Virus record (IMG/VR): IMGVR_UViG_3300004369_000140
Span: 1 to 24,453 of that record
Direction: 5' to 3' (one strand)
Source of the DNA: a virus
DNA length: 24,453 bases
Shown: positions 11,377 to 19,545 of the stretch, in pieces
How positions within the stretch are numbered: position 1 is the first letter of the stretch
How the letters are laid out: each line of letters begins with the position of its first letter
Made by a program: the position numbers and the translations under genes
Notes under the pieces: model-generated
Seen by the model: only the letters and a program-made list of their open reading frames with translations
Databases searched by the model: none
Told to the model about the DNA's origin: nothing

Positions 11377-12304
11377 TAATATCCTCTTCAGTATAAATTT
11401 GCGTGTAATCAATACCCGCTTCAACAAAGTCTTCGAGTCTCAATAGTTTCATCATCTCTTTAACTTCACTAGTAACTACTTTCTTACTATTGATGTAGTT
11501 CTGTCTCATTGTGGAGATGTTTGTAAGTCTAGATTCAATCAAGTCTCTAGAAGAATCTGTATCTCTTGCAACCCATTGATCATCTGTTGAGAGATATTCC
11601 ACAGGATTTCCATCATTATCTAAACCATCAGGATACATTTCCCTGTAAAACTTTGGATCGATAGGGAACTTAAATGTCTTGATTGCTCTAAAGAAATCAA
11701 GTGGTGTTGGATAATCTGTTGGCTCGCCAAACTTTAGATTTCTAATCTCTTGTCTGTATCTAATCCACAGTGCTCTTTCACCATCATATTTCTCTTCTAC
11801 ATCAGGACTCATACGCCAGTCTGTGGCAGCGAGAATCGCATTCTTTTCTTGCATTCTCTTCAACCAAGTATTTTCAAAGAATAGATATTCTTCGTCAATT
11901 TTGGAAAGACGTGTCTCTACATCATAGATTCTTGCTGTAGTTTGAGCTTCAATGAAAGTTCTTACTTTCTTCTCTAGTTCAATAACCTGATCTTCGGTGT
12001 AACCAGTGAAAGTATATGTGCTGTATACTTGCTGCTGTTGAGCAAAATCAAACTTCTTCTTCTTTCTTTGGCAATAGAGATAATTGTCACTGTAAAAGAA
12101 TAGAGCTTGTAACTGGTCATTCTCTGTGTGCCAGAACTCACCGAGTGCTTCTTCTTTAAAGCGATCCAACATCTCACCAGAAATAGAGAAAGTGGGAACA
12201 TATTCTCTACCATCTGGCAACAACACTCTGGCACTAGTGTTGTTAATAATTTTGTTTTGAAAGTCAACTTCTAACGTTGCGCTTCTAGCGAGTTGTGTTG
12301 TCAT
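11360..12304 (-). CDS. Putative tail-fibre assembly chaperone
   Basis: This 314-residue protein begins MTTQLARSATLEVDFQNKII. Residues about 154-191 (KNAILAATDWRMSPDV, then ALWIRYRQEIRNLKFGEP) match the hallmark of the phage tail assembly chaperone family: LLAxSDWxxxPD, a charged gap, then WxxYRQxLRxL. Before it lie a beta-rich N-terminus (1-100) and a coiled-coil-like helix (105-150, DQVIELEKKVRTFIEAQTTA). After it comes a Pro-rich TDYPTPLDF part and a helical C-terminus. In other phages this module helps fibres fold or is carried on the fibre tip. It lies between two oxygenase genes in the fibre cluster and overlaps the upstream stop as TAATG. Confidence 0.75.
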   Translation of the reverse strand: MTTQLARSATLEVDFQNKIINNTSARVLLPDGREYVPTFSISGEMLDRFKEEALGEFWHTENDQLQALFFYSDNYLYCQRKKKKFDFAQQQQVYSTYTFTGYTEDQVIELEKKVRTFIEAQTTARIYDVETRLSKIDEEYLFFENTWLKRMQEKNAILAATDWRMSPDVEEKYDGERALWIRYRQEIRNLKFGEPTDYPTPLDFFRAIKTFKFPIDPKFYREMYPDGLDNDGNPVEYLSTDDQWVARDTDSSRDLIESRLTNISTMRQNYINSKKVVTSEVKEMMKLLRLEDFVEAGIDYTQIYTEEDINDLVN

Positions 12305-12963
12305 TAATTTGACCCAGCTTTAATGTACCATCCTGTCACTATATATTTAGTTTGCTCTCCCATAACAAGATTTCCTTTGTGTACATGAGTCATGCCAGCA
12401 GGAAAAATAACTACAGTTCCTTTTTGCGGTTTGATTCTACGCTTTTGATACAAAAACTCCGTCTCGCCACCATCATCAATGTCGTTAAGATAAATCATCC
12501 ACGTAAGTTCTCTCTGTGCATAAGCAGCAGATGCGTTTTCATAATGCCATAGATGATATCCGCCGCCAGGTTCAGTCTTTTGAAACTTGATGTCGATTGA
12601 TGTCAGTGGCACAGTCTTCAACTGCGAGAACTTACTGACATAATGTTGGGCACACGATTTGAGAAACTGATTGATCTGCGTAGACCACTTCTCACTACCA
12701 TAATTAACTAAAAAAGCAGTATCATCTCTTTTAATATTGCCACCATACATTTCAGATCCTTCCATGATGTCAACCATATCACTGATAGTATGTCCAGATA
12801 CCTCATTAATAAATGATTCGCCATATGCTACGAGTTGATCACAAAATGCATCTGGTACAAATTTCTCCCAAACACCAATGAAATCATCAAATGACGATTT
12901 AGTCATTTTTTCATTCATCATCAATTCAAGTGGCCTGTAAGGCGCAAGTTCATTCTTTGCCAT
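12304..12963 (-). CDS. 2OG-Fe(II) oxygenase, HxE type
   Basis: This 219-residue protein begins MAKNELAPYRPLELMMNEKM. The oxygenase core is at about 120-215: GGGYHLWHYENASA with His140 and Glu142 as an HxE pair in place of HxD, IYLNDIDDGGETEF at 157-170, FPAGMTHVHKGNLV with distal His193 or His195, and Lys207 in KYIVTGWYIK as the probable 2-oxoglutarate contact. I recall similar GGGYHxWHxE proteins in phages. The residues indicate an active Fe(II) dioxygenase; the substrate is not known. It is the first gene below the 1044-residue adhesin, 6 bases after its stop. Confidence 0.9.
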   Translation of the reverse strand: MAKNELAPYRPLELMMNEKMTKSSFDDFIGVWEKFVPDAFCDQLVAYGESFINEVSGHTISDMVDIMEGSEMYGGNIKRDDTAFLVNYGSEKWSTQINQFLKSCAQHYVSKFSQLKTVPLTSIDIKFQKTEPGGGYHLWHYENASAAYAQRELTWMIYLNDIDDGGETEFLYQKRRIKPQKGTVVIFPAGMTHVHKGNLVMGEQTKYIVTGWYIKAGSN

Positions 12964-12969
12964 GAAAAA

Positions 12970-15900
12970 TTAATATGCTTTAATTATATATTTAACCTTG
13001 TGGAATTCTGGTAGAAGTTCTACCTTTCTGTTGGGAGAGAACGCAACGTTTGGAATTGGTTTCTTGATTGATGTATTAAGAGTAAATGTTCCCACATTCA
13101 GCTCCATACCGACATCACCTTGGTTAAAGGTTACGTTTACAGTTGTTGCTGCAGAACCTAATCCTTCTCTAGCACTACCCCATCCACTAACATTACCATA
13201 AGTATAGTCAGTAGTCAAGTCAGTAACTGGTTGCAATGTAATCAAGTGAGAATGAGACTCTGTAACACCAGTATCGCCATCAAGAATTGGTGGTGTATAT
13301 GCATCCACTCTAACAGTTTTGGGATTAGTGTCAATAACAGCAGTAACTTTTCTAGCACCATTGCCACCAACAACACCATATTCGGATAAACTACTGTCGC
13401 TAGCGACTGTAAAGAAATAGTCATTAGAAACAACACTATATGGTGATGGCCACCAAGTTTCAGCAACTAGTGTTTGTGTTGTTCTCATGTTAGCATCACC
13501 GCCTTGGTTTGCAAGACCAGGACCACCATTAAGACCAGCATTGTATGCTTTAGTATTAATATCACTAATCAACTGCGTGACAATCGTATTGAGATCATCA
13601 ACGCCATCAATTTCATCCCATTCATTCTGGAAGTTTGGTGCATAATTTTGCAGTGCTCCCAACCACAAGTCAACAATAGTTTGTGTATCAGTCTTTGCAA
13701 CACCATCAGGAAAATCGTTTAGACCATTAAGTCTAGCAGCATTAAGTCCGACACTACCATCGTTAGATAGTCTAGCAGAACCAGGCAATGATGCCATACC
13801 CCTGTCGCGCCACTCAATTAATGGATCTCCACTAACACCATCAACCAATCCAGTAACATACAAGTGAGTGTGTGGAGGAACTGACACTAGTGTGTCGAGT
13901 AGAGGACCAATCAATGCTGTTACACTACCAGTAATAGTAAAATCAATATCAGCCGTAATATCACCATCAAATACAGTTTTTACTGTACCCAGTGAGAAGA
14001 AATTACTCGTAGTTCCAGTAGTTCCACCTGCATCACCTAGAATCTGCTCATAAGGATTATCACCAGAAACGTCCACATCATCAACATACCACCAGCCACC
14101 AGTTTCTCCAGGATCGTAGATACTTCCACCACCTTCAAGTGGTGGGAAAGCAGAAGATGCTCTGTTACCATCAACAACACCAGTACCAACTAGTTTTCTA
14201 TTTCTTAAATCAGGAACTCTAAACTGTCCTGTATATGTTTTGTTTTGAGCGTCATATGTTACACCTGTTCCACCATATGTTTCTTCAATGACTTCATACA
14301 AATCAGGATAATCTGCAGCGTCATAAAGTTCACCATCACACTCCAAATAACCTGGGAATCTAGATGTAAGACTACCATCTAGTGTACCATAAGAACCATT
14401 AGGTTGCTTGAGAACAGAGACAACCGTACCAATAGAATGTCCATCCTCTTTATTCTCAATGATATCACCATTGCTATCTACCAGTGCATTCTTCTTACTA
14501 TACCACGCACCTTTTAGATCTGGTGGTGGTGGAGCAACAGCATAGTTACTTACTGTCCAAATAAATTGGTTTGGGTTTCCTGTACCTACCGTAACAGTTG
14601 TAGTTACTTGACCAGATAGATTAGGATCAGTGTCAATAAAGACACGGAATGAACTATTTACGGATGGATCAAATGTTACTGTAGATGATGTAGGAGTAGC
14701 AAAATCAACAGAGATTAGAGCACCATTTGTAGCAGAGATTGTAATTGGTCTATTGATTCCACTAACAGATACAATAGAGCTTACAACTTGAGTGCTTGGT
14801 ACTTGGTTTGTAAGGTTTGCTGGTGCTATCCAATCAGCATCAGTATCGGGTCCAGTGTTAGTAACAATCAACCACGGAGCAATAGTTCTACCACCAACTC
14901 TGATAGTAGTAGATACAGAACCGCCAAATGTAGCAGATGATCTGTTATAGAGAACGATCTTATCACCATTGTTTACTTTGGTTGGAAATACCCCAATAGA
15001 ACTCTCACCACCTTCTGCATATTGAATTTTAATTCTAGGTTCTGTTCCATCAGTTGTTACAAGAGTAACATCAACTTCAGTGCCAGTTCCTAATCCAGAA
15101 ATACCACTAGGTAATGGCGCTGGTTCAGATCCAATCAAAGCATCTTCCAATACATTATTCTTATCTTGGAACGAGAAGTTATCTGGTGTAGTAGATGGGA
15201 AGTTACCTGTAGTAATTGACCAGCTAGATCCATCTGGTTCATCACCAATACCAAGTGATGTAGCCGACTGTGCCCCAGCAGTATTTTCAGAAAGTAATCG
15301 AAGTTGTAGATACTGACCGTTATTGATTGTTGGATAATTAGGACCAATAACCTGTTCAAATGTTATACCAGATAATATATTATATCCATCACTGTTGGTA
15401 AAAAATGTATTTGTATCAGAAATACCAACATACAAGTCTGTGTCTGATGCAACAATCTGTGCTGTATCATTCAATCCTTGAATTTGTAAGATATTACTGT
15501 AAATATCAGTATTCAACTGAACATTTGTAAGATCAGTAAAATTAGGAAATGGTTCTGGAATATTTGGTGGTGATACCGCAGTACCAATCGTCCATCTTTC
15601 TACTCTAGCTCCGATAGAAAGATCAGCAAACGTTGTTAATCCTTGTGATACGTTTGATCTTAAGCGTAGTTGAACTTCATCAGTATTTGTTACTGTAATA
15701 TTTCCATTAGGAATCAGCCAATCACCAAATACCGTTTCTCCTTGACTTACACGTTTAACTCTGATGGAAAAATTATCAACTACTGCCGAAAGACTTCCAG
15801 TCAGTGTTACTGAAGCTTCTGTGGTTGGTGTTAGACCCGATACTGTAATAATATCTTCTCCAGGTCTTGTTCCATCACCATACACATACATTGTGTCTAG

Positions 15901-16104
15901 ATCTGCATCTACAAGAGGTGTAAATGGGAATGGATCAGGAGCAAAATCCTCGGGAATGGTAGTAATATACCAGATTGTTTGCTGTTCACCAATCTGAATG
16001 GTGACACTTTGAGTAGTATTCCACTGGGAGGGCGCTTTAAACTTGAAGCGTACTGTTTGTCCCTCGCTTACATATACTGGTGTATTAGAAAAAGAATATG
16101 TCAT
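12970..16104 (-). CDS. Large tail adhesin: Ig-like repeats plus tail-collar domain
   Basis: This 1044-residue protein starts MTYSFSNTPVYVSEGQTVRF. Residues 1 to about 520 hold four or five tandem Ig-like repeats of roughly 110 residues (recurring pattern near TDEVQLRLRSN, GQYLQLRLLSEN, GDKIVLYNRSS and VNSSFRVFIDT, each followed by a Trp-containing strand). After PPPPDLKG comes a tail-collar domain (about 560-650: GYLECDGELYDAADYPDLYE, then FRVPDLRNRKLVG). The C-terminal 400 residues contain two HxH motifs (PPHTHLY and ESHSHLI) and end VKYIIKAY. It should be a trimeric receptor-binding fibre. A late promoter lies 40 bases upstream. Confidence 0.88.
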   Translation of the reverse strand: MTYSFSNTPVYVSEGQTVRFKFKAPSQWNTTQSVTIQIGEQQTIWYITTIPEDFAPDPFPFTPLVDADLDTMYVYGDGTRPGEDIITVSGLTPTTEASVTLTGSLSAVVDNFSIRVKRVSQGETVFGDWLIPNGNITVTNTDEVQLRLRSNVSQGLTTFADLSIGARVERWTIGTAVSPPNIPEPFPNFTDLTNVQLNTDIYSNILQIQGLNDTAQIVASDTDLYVGISDTNTFFTNSDGYNILSGITFEQVIGPNYPTINNGQYLQLRLLSENTAGAQSATSLGIGDEPDGSSWSITTGNFPSTTPDNFSFQDKNNVLEDALIGSEPAPLPSGISGLGTGTEVDVTLVTTDGTEPRIKIQYAEGGESSIGVFPTKVNNGDKIVLYNRSSATFGGSVSTTIRVGGRTIAPWLIVTNTGPDTDADWIAPANLTNQVPSTQVVSSIVSVSGINRPITISATNGALISVDFATPTSSTVTFDPSVNSSFRVFIDTDPNLSGQVTTTVTVGTGNPNQFIWTVSNYAVAPPPPDLKGAWYSKKNALVDSNGDIIENKEDGHSIGTVVSVLKQPNGSYGTLDGSLTSRFPGYLECDGELYDAADYPDLYEVIEETYGGTGVTYDAQNKTYTGQFRVPDLRNRKLVGTGVVDGNRASSAFPPLEGGGSIYDPGETGGWWYVDDVDVSGDNPYEQILGDAGGTTGTTSNFFSLGTVKTVFDGDITADIDFTITGSVTALIGPLLDTLVSVPPHTHLYVTGLVDGVSGDPLIEWRDRGMASLPGSARLSNDGSVGLNAARLNGLNDFPDGVAKTDTQTIVDLWLGALQNYAPNFQNEWDEIDGVDDLNTIVTQLISDINTKAYNAGLNGGPGLANQGGDANMRTTQTLVAETWWPSPYSVVSNDYFFTVASDSSLSEYGVVGGNGARKVTAVIDTNPKTVRVDAYTPPILDGDTGVTESHSHLITLQPVTDLTTDYTYGNVSGWGSAREGLGSAATTVNVTFNQGDVGMELNVGTFTLNTSIKKPIPNVAFSPNRKVELLPEFHKVKYIIKAY

Positions 16105-16145
16105 GGAATATAGTTACCGCTTGCCATTTCTGGTAGTTCCCACTT

Positions 16146-16153
16146 TATTTATG
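16146..16153 (-). promoter_or_regulatory. T4-type late promoter CATAAATA
   Basis: The 52-base gap before the 1044-residue gene has CATAAATA (16153-16146) on the minus strand, one base from the T4 late consensus TATAAATA. It lies between the stop at 16157 and the ATG at 16104, and would give a leader of about 35 bases ending GGTAACTATATTCC. It is the only consensus late element I found in the tail module. Confidence 0.65.
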
Positions 16154-16156
16154 GGA

Positions 16157-17866
16157 CTATAATTGACGCACATCCACAAAGTTTCCATCGTTATCTATTT
16201 CTACTTGAATAGGATAGTCAGCCCTAATTTCTACTGGAATATCAATATTGTCAATTACAATTTGCTCCGTAGTAATTTCTACATCAGGAGTAACAATTGG
16301 TTCTTCGTTCTTGAAAGTATCTTCAGATTCAGGAATATCAACAGCGTCGGGCATCTGATCAATATACGGATAAATCGAAATACTATCAGTGTCCTGTAAG
16401 TTACCAAGACCAACACCTTTCAAGTTAAAATTAAAATTTGATGGTCCGCGATTAGTCCATGTTGGTGCATATGCATATGTTGATGTAGATCTATCAAGAT
16501 CAAATGTCTCGTTTGTTACAACACCATCTAGGTCTGTAGCAATCACTTCTAGTTGATAACTTACATCAGAATTGACTTCCGAATGAGACAGAGTTATAAA
16601 AGAGTCAGCATAATTCACTGTTAGTGGACCACTAATCGATACTTCTGGAGGTTGCCATACAGTCAAAGTAATTTCTTCTGTGTCTTGTCCACCAAGACCT
16701 TCGGCTACAGCAGTATATGTTGTGGTTACAGTTGGCGATACATTGCTGAATGATGTTAAATTTGTTGATCCAATACCAGGAGTGATGTTCATCGTAGTGG
16801 CATCACCAGTAGTTGACCATCTCAATACTGTGCCGCTGCCGCGAGGGATGGCATCATCATCCAAAGTAAGAGTAATTTCGGGTGGAATATAAACCGTATG
16901 CGAAAAAGTTGCGGTGTCTGTACCACCACTAAAGTATAAAGTTAAAGTCCAGTTGCCTGTTTGTTGTGGTTGTACAGTAAGCTGGGTAGTTGTTGATGAG
17001 AGATTGTAAATTGATCCATCTGGACTTTCTAATCTAATACTATTAATAAATTGTTGATATGTAGTAGTCCAAGAAAAAGTTACATTTTCACCAAGAATAA
17101 TTGCAGAATCAGATGCCGCGAATGATGTAATTTCTGGTGTTGCAAGATCGTAAGTGATACTTACATATCCATTAGCATAATTAGATCCATTACCGCTAAC
17201 ATATGTTGTATATCCTGTTCTATAGAAGCTTCCACCTCCTCCCCCACCACCAGATGGGTATCTACCAGCGCGGTCATCAGCACCTTCACGACCACCGCCA
17301 CCACCAGAAGCGCCGCCGCCTCCGCCACCGCCACCGCCGCCATCGTATCCTTGAGATCTACCAGTTCCACCATTAGAAATACTTCCAGGTGAAGTAGACC
17401 AACCACCAGCCGATCCTCCGTTGCCGCCTCTTAACCAAGAATCGGGGTGAGATCCACCACCCGCGCCACCGCCGCCGCCTGCGAGAATAATATATGTGCC
17501 AGCGATGCTATCATACACACCAGTAGCGCCGCCGCCGCCTCCTCCACCGCCAGAGCACCCCTGCGGACCAGTTCTGCCACCACCCCCGCCACTAGCGACA
17601 GGAGAACTACCACCACCTCCAGCTCCACTATTTGATACACACCCAAATCCATTTCCACCTTGACTGCCTACCAGAAGAGTGAGTGTTCTTGGTGTACTAT
17701 CAGGTAAACTGAATGTGCCCTTTCTTCCTGGTCCGCGTGTGCCCCCAGGAGCAGTATCATTTCCACCGTTGCCACCTTGAGCACCAGCAACAGTGATGCG
17801 TATATTAATCCATCTGTCATTAATACTTACATTGCTAGTTCCAGTGCCATAATTAATAGTTGCCAT
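16157..17866 (-). CDS. Glycine-rich/Ig-like tail adhesin, paralogue A
   Basis: This 569-residue protein has three parts. Residues 1-26 form an N-terminal strand pair. Residues 27-239 are a glycine-rich domain with runs of up to ten Gly and repeated GATGVYDS/YIILAGGGGGAG, typical of phage glycine-rich adhesin domains. Residues about 245-495 are three Ig-like domains, one with ITPGIGSTNLTSFSNVSPT. Residues about 498-569 are the C-terminal signature (QMPDAVDIPESEDTFKNEEP to DYPIQVEIDNDGNFVDVRQL). The GC-rich glycine codons contrast with the AT-rich surroundings. It starts at a TAATG overlap with paralogue B. Likely a receptor-binding tail protein. Confidence 0.85.
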   Translation of the reverse strand: MATINYGTGTSNVSINDRWINIRITVAGAQGGNGGNDTAPGGTRGPGRKGTFSLPDSTPRTLTLLVGSQGGNGFGCVSNSGAGGGGSSPVASGGGGGRTGPQGCSGGGGGGGGATGVYDSIAGTYIILAGGGGGAGGGSHPDSWLRGGNGGSAGGWSTSPGSISNGGTGRSQGYDGGGGGGGGGGASGGGGGREGADDRAGRYPSGGGGGGGSFYRTGYTTYVSGNGSNYANGYVSITYDLATPEITSFAASDSAIILGENVTFSWTTTYQQFINSIRLESPDGSIYNLSSTTTQLTVQPQQTGNWTLTLYFSGGTDTATFSHTVYIPPEITLTLDDDAIPRGSGTVLRWSTTGDATTMNITPGIGSTNLTSFSNVSPTVTTTYTAVAEGLGGQDTEEITLTVWQPPEVSISGPLTVNYADSFITLSHSEVNSDVSYQLEVIATDLDGVVTNETFDLDRSTSTYAYAPTWTNRGPSNFNFNLKGVGLGNLQDTDSISIYPYIDQMPDAVDIPESEDTFKNEEPIVTPDVEITTEQIVIDNIDIPVEIRADYPIQVEIDNDGNFVDVRQL

Positions 17867-19545
17867 TAGATTTGCTCCACATCTCTATAAATCCCATCAT
17901 TATCTATCTCGACCTGAATAGGATAGTCTGCTTTGATTTTAACTGGGACATCAATATCATTTATAAGCAATTTAACTGTAGTTACTTCCTGATCTGGAGA
18001 AATAACAGGATCTTCGTTCTTAATTGCATCATTATTTTCAGGAACATCTAAAGCATCAGGCATCCTATCAATATTAATATTGACAATGATGTCATCCTCA
18101 TCATTCAATCCACCAGCACCAATAGCATATAATTTATATTCGATAAAATTAGGACCAAAGTCATTGTAAGGCACAACAACAGTTTCTTCACCATTAAATG
18201 ATTCTGAAGGTCCATACTCTTCTACTATCTCATAAGATGTTCCAGGATTATCTTCGTAATGATACTTTGCTAGAAGCTGCAGCGAGGTAGTTGAATTTGT
18301 TGCCTCAATAGATAGTGTTATTGGTTGACCATAATCCACACTCACAGGACCAGTTAAACTTACTGTAGGTGGTTGTAGCACAGTAATAGTAACTTGATCC
18401 GAATCCTGACCAGCAAGAGGATGTGAAGCAGTAAGAGTATAAGTTGTATCTTGTGTTGGAGATACTTGTACTGGACCACCACTAATGTTCACTTCACCAA
18501 CTCCAGGTGTCATTTGAGCGGTAGAAGCATCTCCTGTTATAGTCCAACTTAAATTTACAGACTCACCCAAAATAATAGTATTATTTGTTGCATCAGAAAA
18601 AAGATTTACATCAGGAGGAATAATAACATCAATCGATGCTGGCACACTAGCCGTGCCTCCAGGACCATTTACAATCAAATTGTATGATGTGTCTTGAGTA
18701 GGAGATATTGTTATCGAGTCTTGTCTTGCTTGATTTGTTAATATAGGATCAACAGTGACTGTATTAATAGCACCAGTAGCAGACCAAGACATCACGGTAT
18801 TGTCCCCTAAAAGTATTTGAGATGGTTCGAGAGTAAAATACTGAATGGTTGGTGGAGCATAATCAAAATTTAAAATGTAATATCCGTTATTAAAGTTACC
18901 ATATCCACTATTTGTAGTCCAATCATAGTAACTGCTATTGCTATACCAAGCCGAGTTGCCACCAATACCAGAATATCCATTATAGGTTTGAGCACCACCT
19001 AATCCACCAGCGGTGCCAATGTTTGATCCACCACCGCCACCGCCACGGTGTCCAGCACCAGCATTTTGCCCACTACGACCAGAAAAACCTCCAGTTGTTC
19101 CGCCGCCACCAATACCACGACCAGCTGAATAATATCCAGAATATCCAGTATCACCATATCTACCAGCTCCACCTCCACCACCAACAATAACAGTATATCT
19201 ACCTAATCCAGAATCATAAACACCAGAGGCACCTCCACCTCCGCCGCCTGATCTATATCCCTGTCCACCAGAAGCAATAGGTGACCATCCACCAGAACCT
19301 CCAGGTATGTTACCATCATACTTCGTAGAACCTTTAGATCCAAGGTAAAAGGTTAATCTATAATCAGTTGTCCTTGTTTTTAATCTAAAATCTCCAGCTC
19401 TACCAAATCCCCCTCTAACATATCCCCAGCTTGGATTGGCAGAATCACCGCCGCCAGCAGCCGCAATAGTAAATCTAACATTAGTAGAATATGCTGGTAC
19501 AGTTACATTATACGTTCCAGGACTATAGGATGAATACTGTGGCAT
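17866..19545 (-). CDS. Glycine-rich/Ig-like tail adhesin, paralogue B
   Basis: A 559-residue protein beginning MPQYSSYSPGTYNVTVPAYS. Residues 5-30 form the strand pair (TYNVTVPAYSTNVRFTIAAA), residues 30-229 the glycine-rich domain with GASGVYDSGLGRYTVIVGGG and a His-containing GAGHRGGGGGG run. Residues about 230-485 are Ig-like domains (including WTITGDASTAQMTPGVGEVN), and 490-559 the C-terminal signature, ending DYPIQVEIDNDGIYRDVEQI. The signature is the most diverged of the three (LLINDIDVPVKIKADYP). Stop and start are coupled to both neighbours (TGATG above, TAATG below). Predicted role is host recognition. Confidence 0.85.
   Translation of the reverse strand: MPQYSSYSPGTYNVTVPAYSTNVRFTIAAAGGGDSANPSWGYVRGGFGRAGDFRLKTRTTDYRLTFYLGSKGSTKYDGNIPGGSGGWSPIASGGQGYRSGGGGGGASGVYDSGLGRYTVIVGGGGGAGRYGDTGYSGYYSAGRGIGGGGTTGGFSGRSGQNAGAGHRGGGGGGSNIGTAGGLGGAQTYNGYSGIGGNSAWYSNSSYYDWTTNSGYGNFNNGYYILNFDYAPPTIQYFTLEPSQILLGDNTVMSWSATGAINTVTVDPILTNQARQDSITISPTQDTSYNLIVNGPGGTASVPASIDVIIPPDVNLFSDATNNTIILGESVNLSWTITGDASTAQMTPGVGEVNISGGPVQVSPTQDTTYTLTASHPLAGQDSDQVTITVLQPPTVSLTGPVSVDYGQPITLSIEATNSTTSLQLLAKYHYEDNPGTSYEIVEEYGPSESFNGEETVVVPYNDFGPNFIEYKLYAIGAGGLNDEDDIIVNINIDRMPDALDVPENNDAIKNEDPVISPDQEVTTVKLLINDIDVPVKIKADYPIQVEIDNDGIYRDVEQI

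Noticed and set aside
13242-16000. Frames of 60-80 codons on both strands inside the 1044-residue gene
   Set aside because: They have no start signals or domains and are explained by the long coding frame with recognisable Ig-like and collar domains.
17161-17658. Val/Ala/Leu-rich frames on the minus strand and Ser/Thr/Ala-rich frames on the plus strand within the adhesin genes
   Set aside because: They are shadows of the GGT/GGA glycine repeats read in other frames; composition is low-complexity and no ribosome site is seen.
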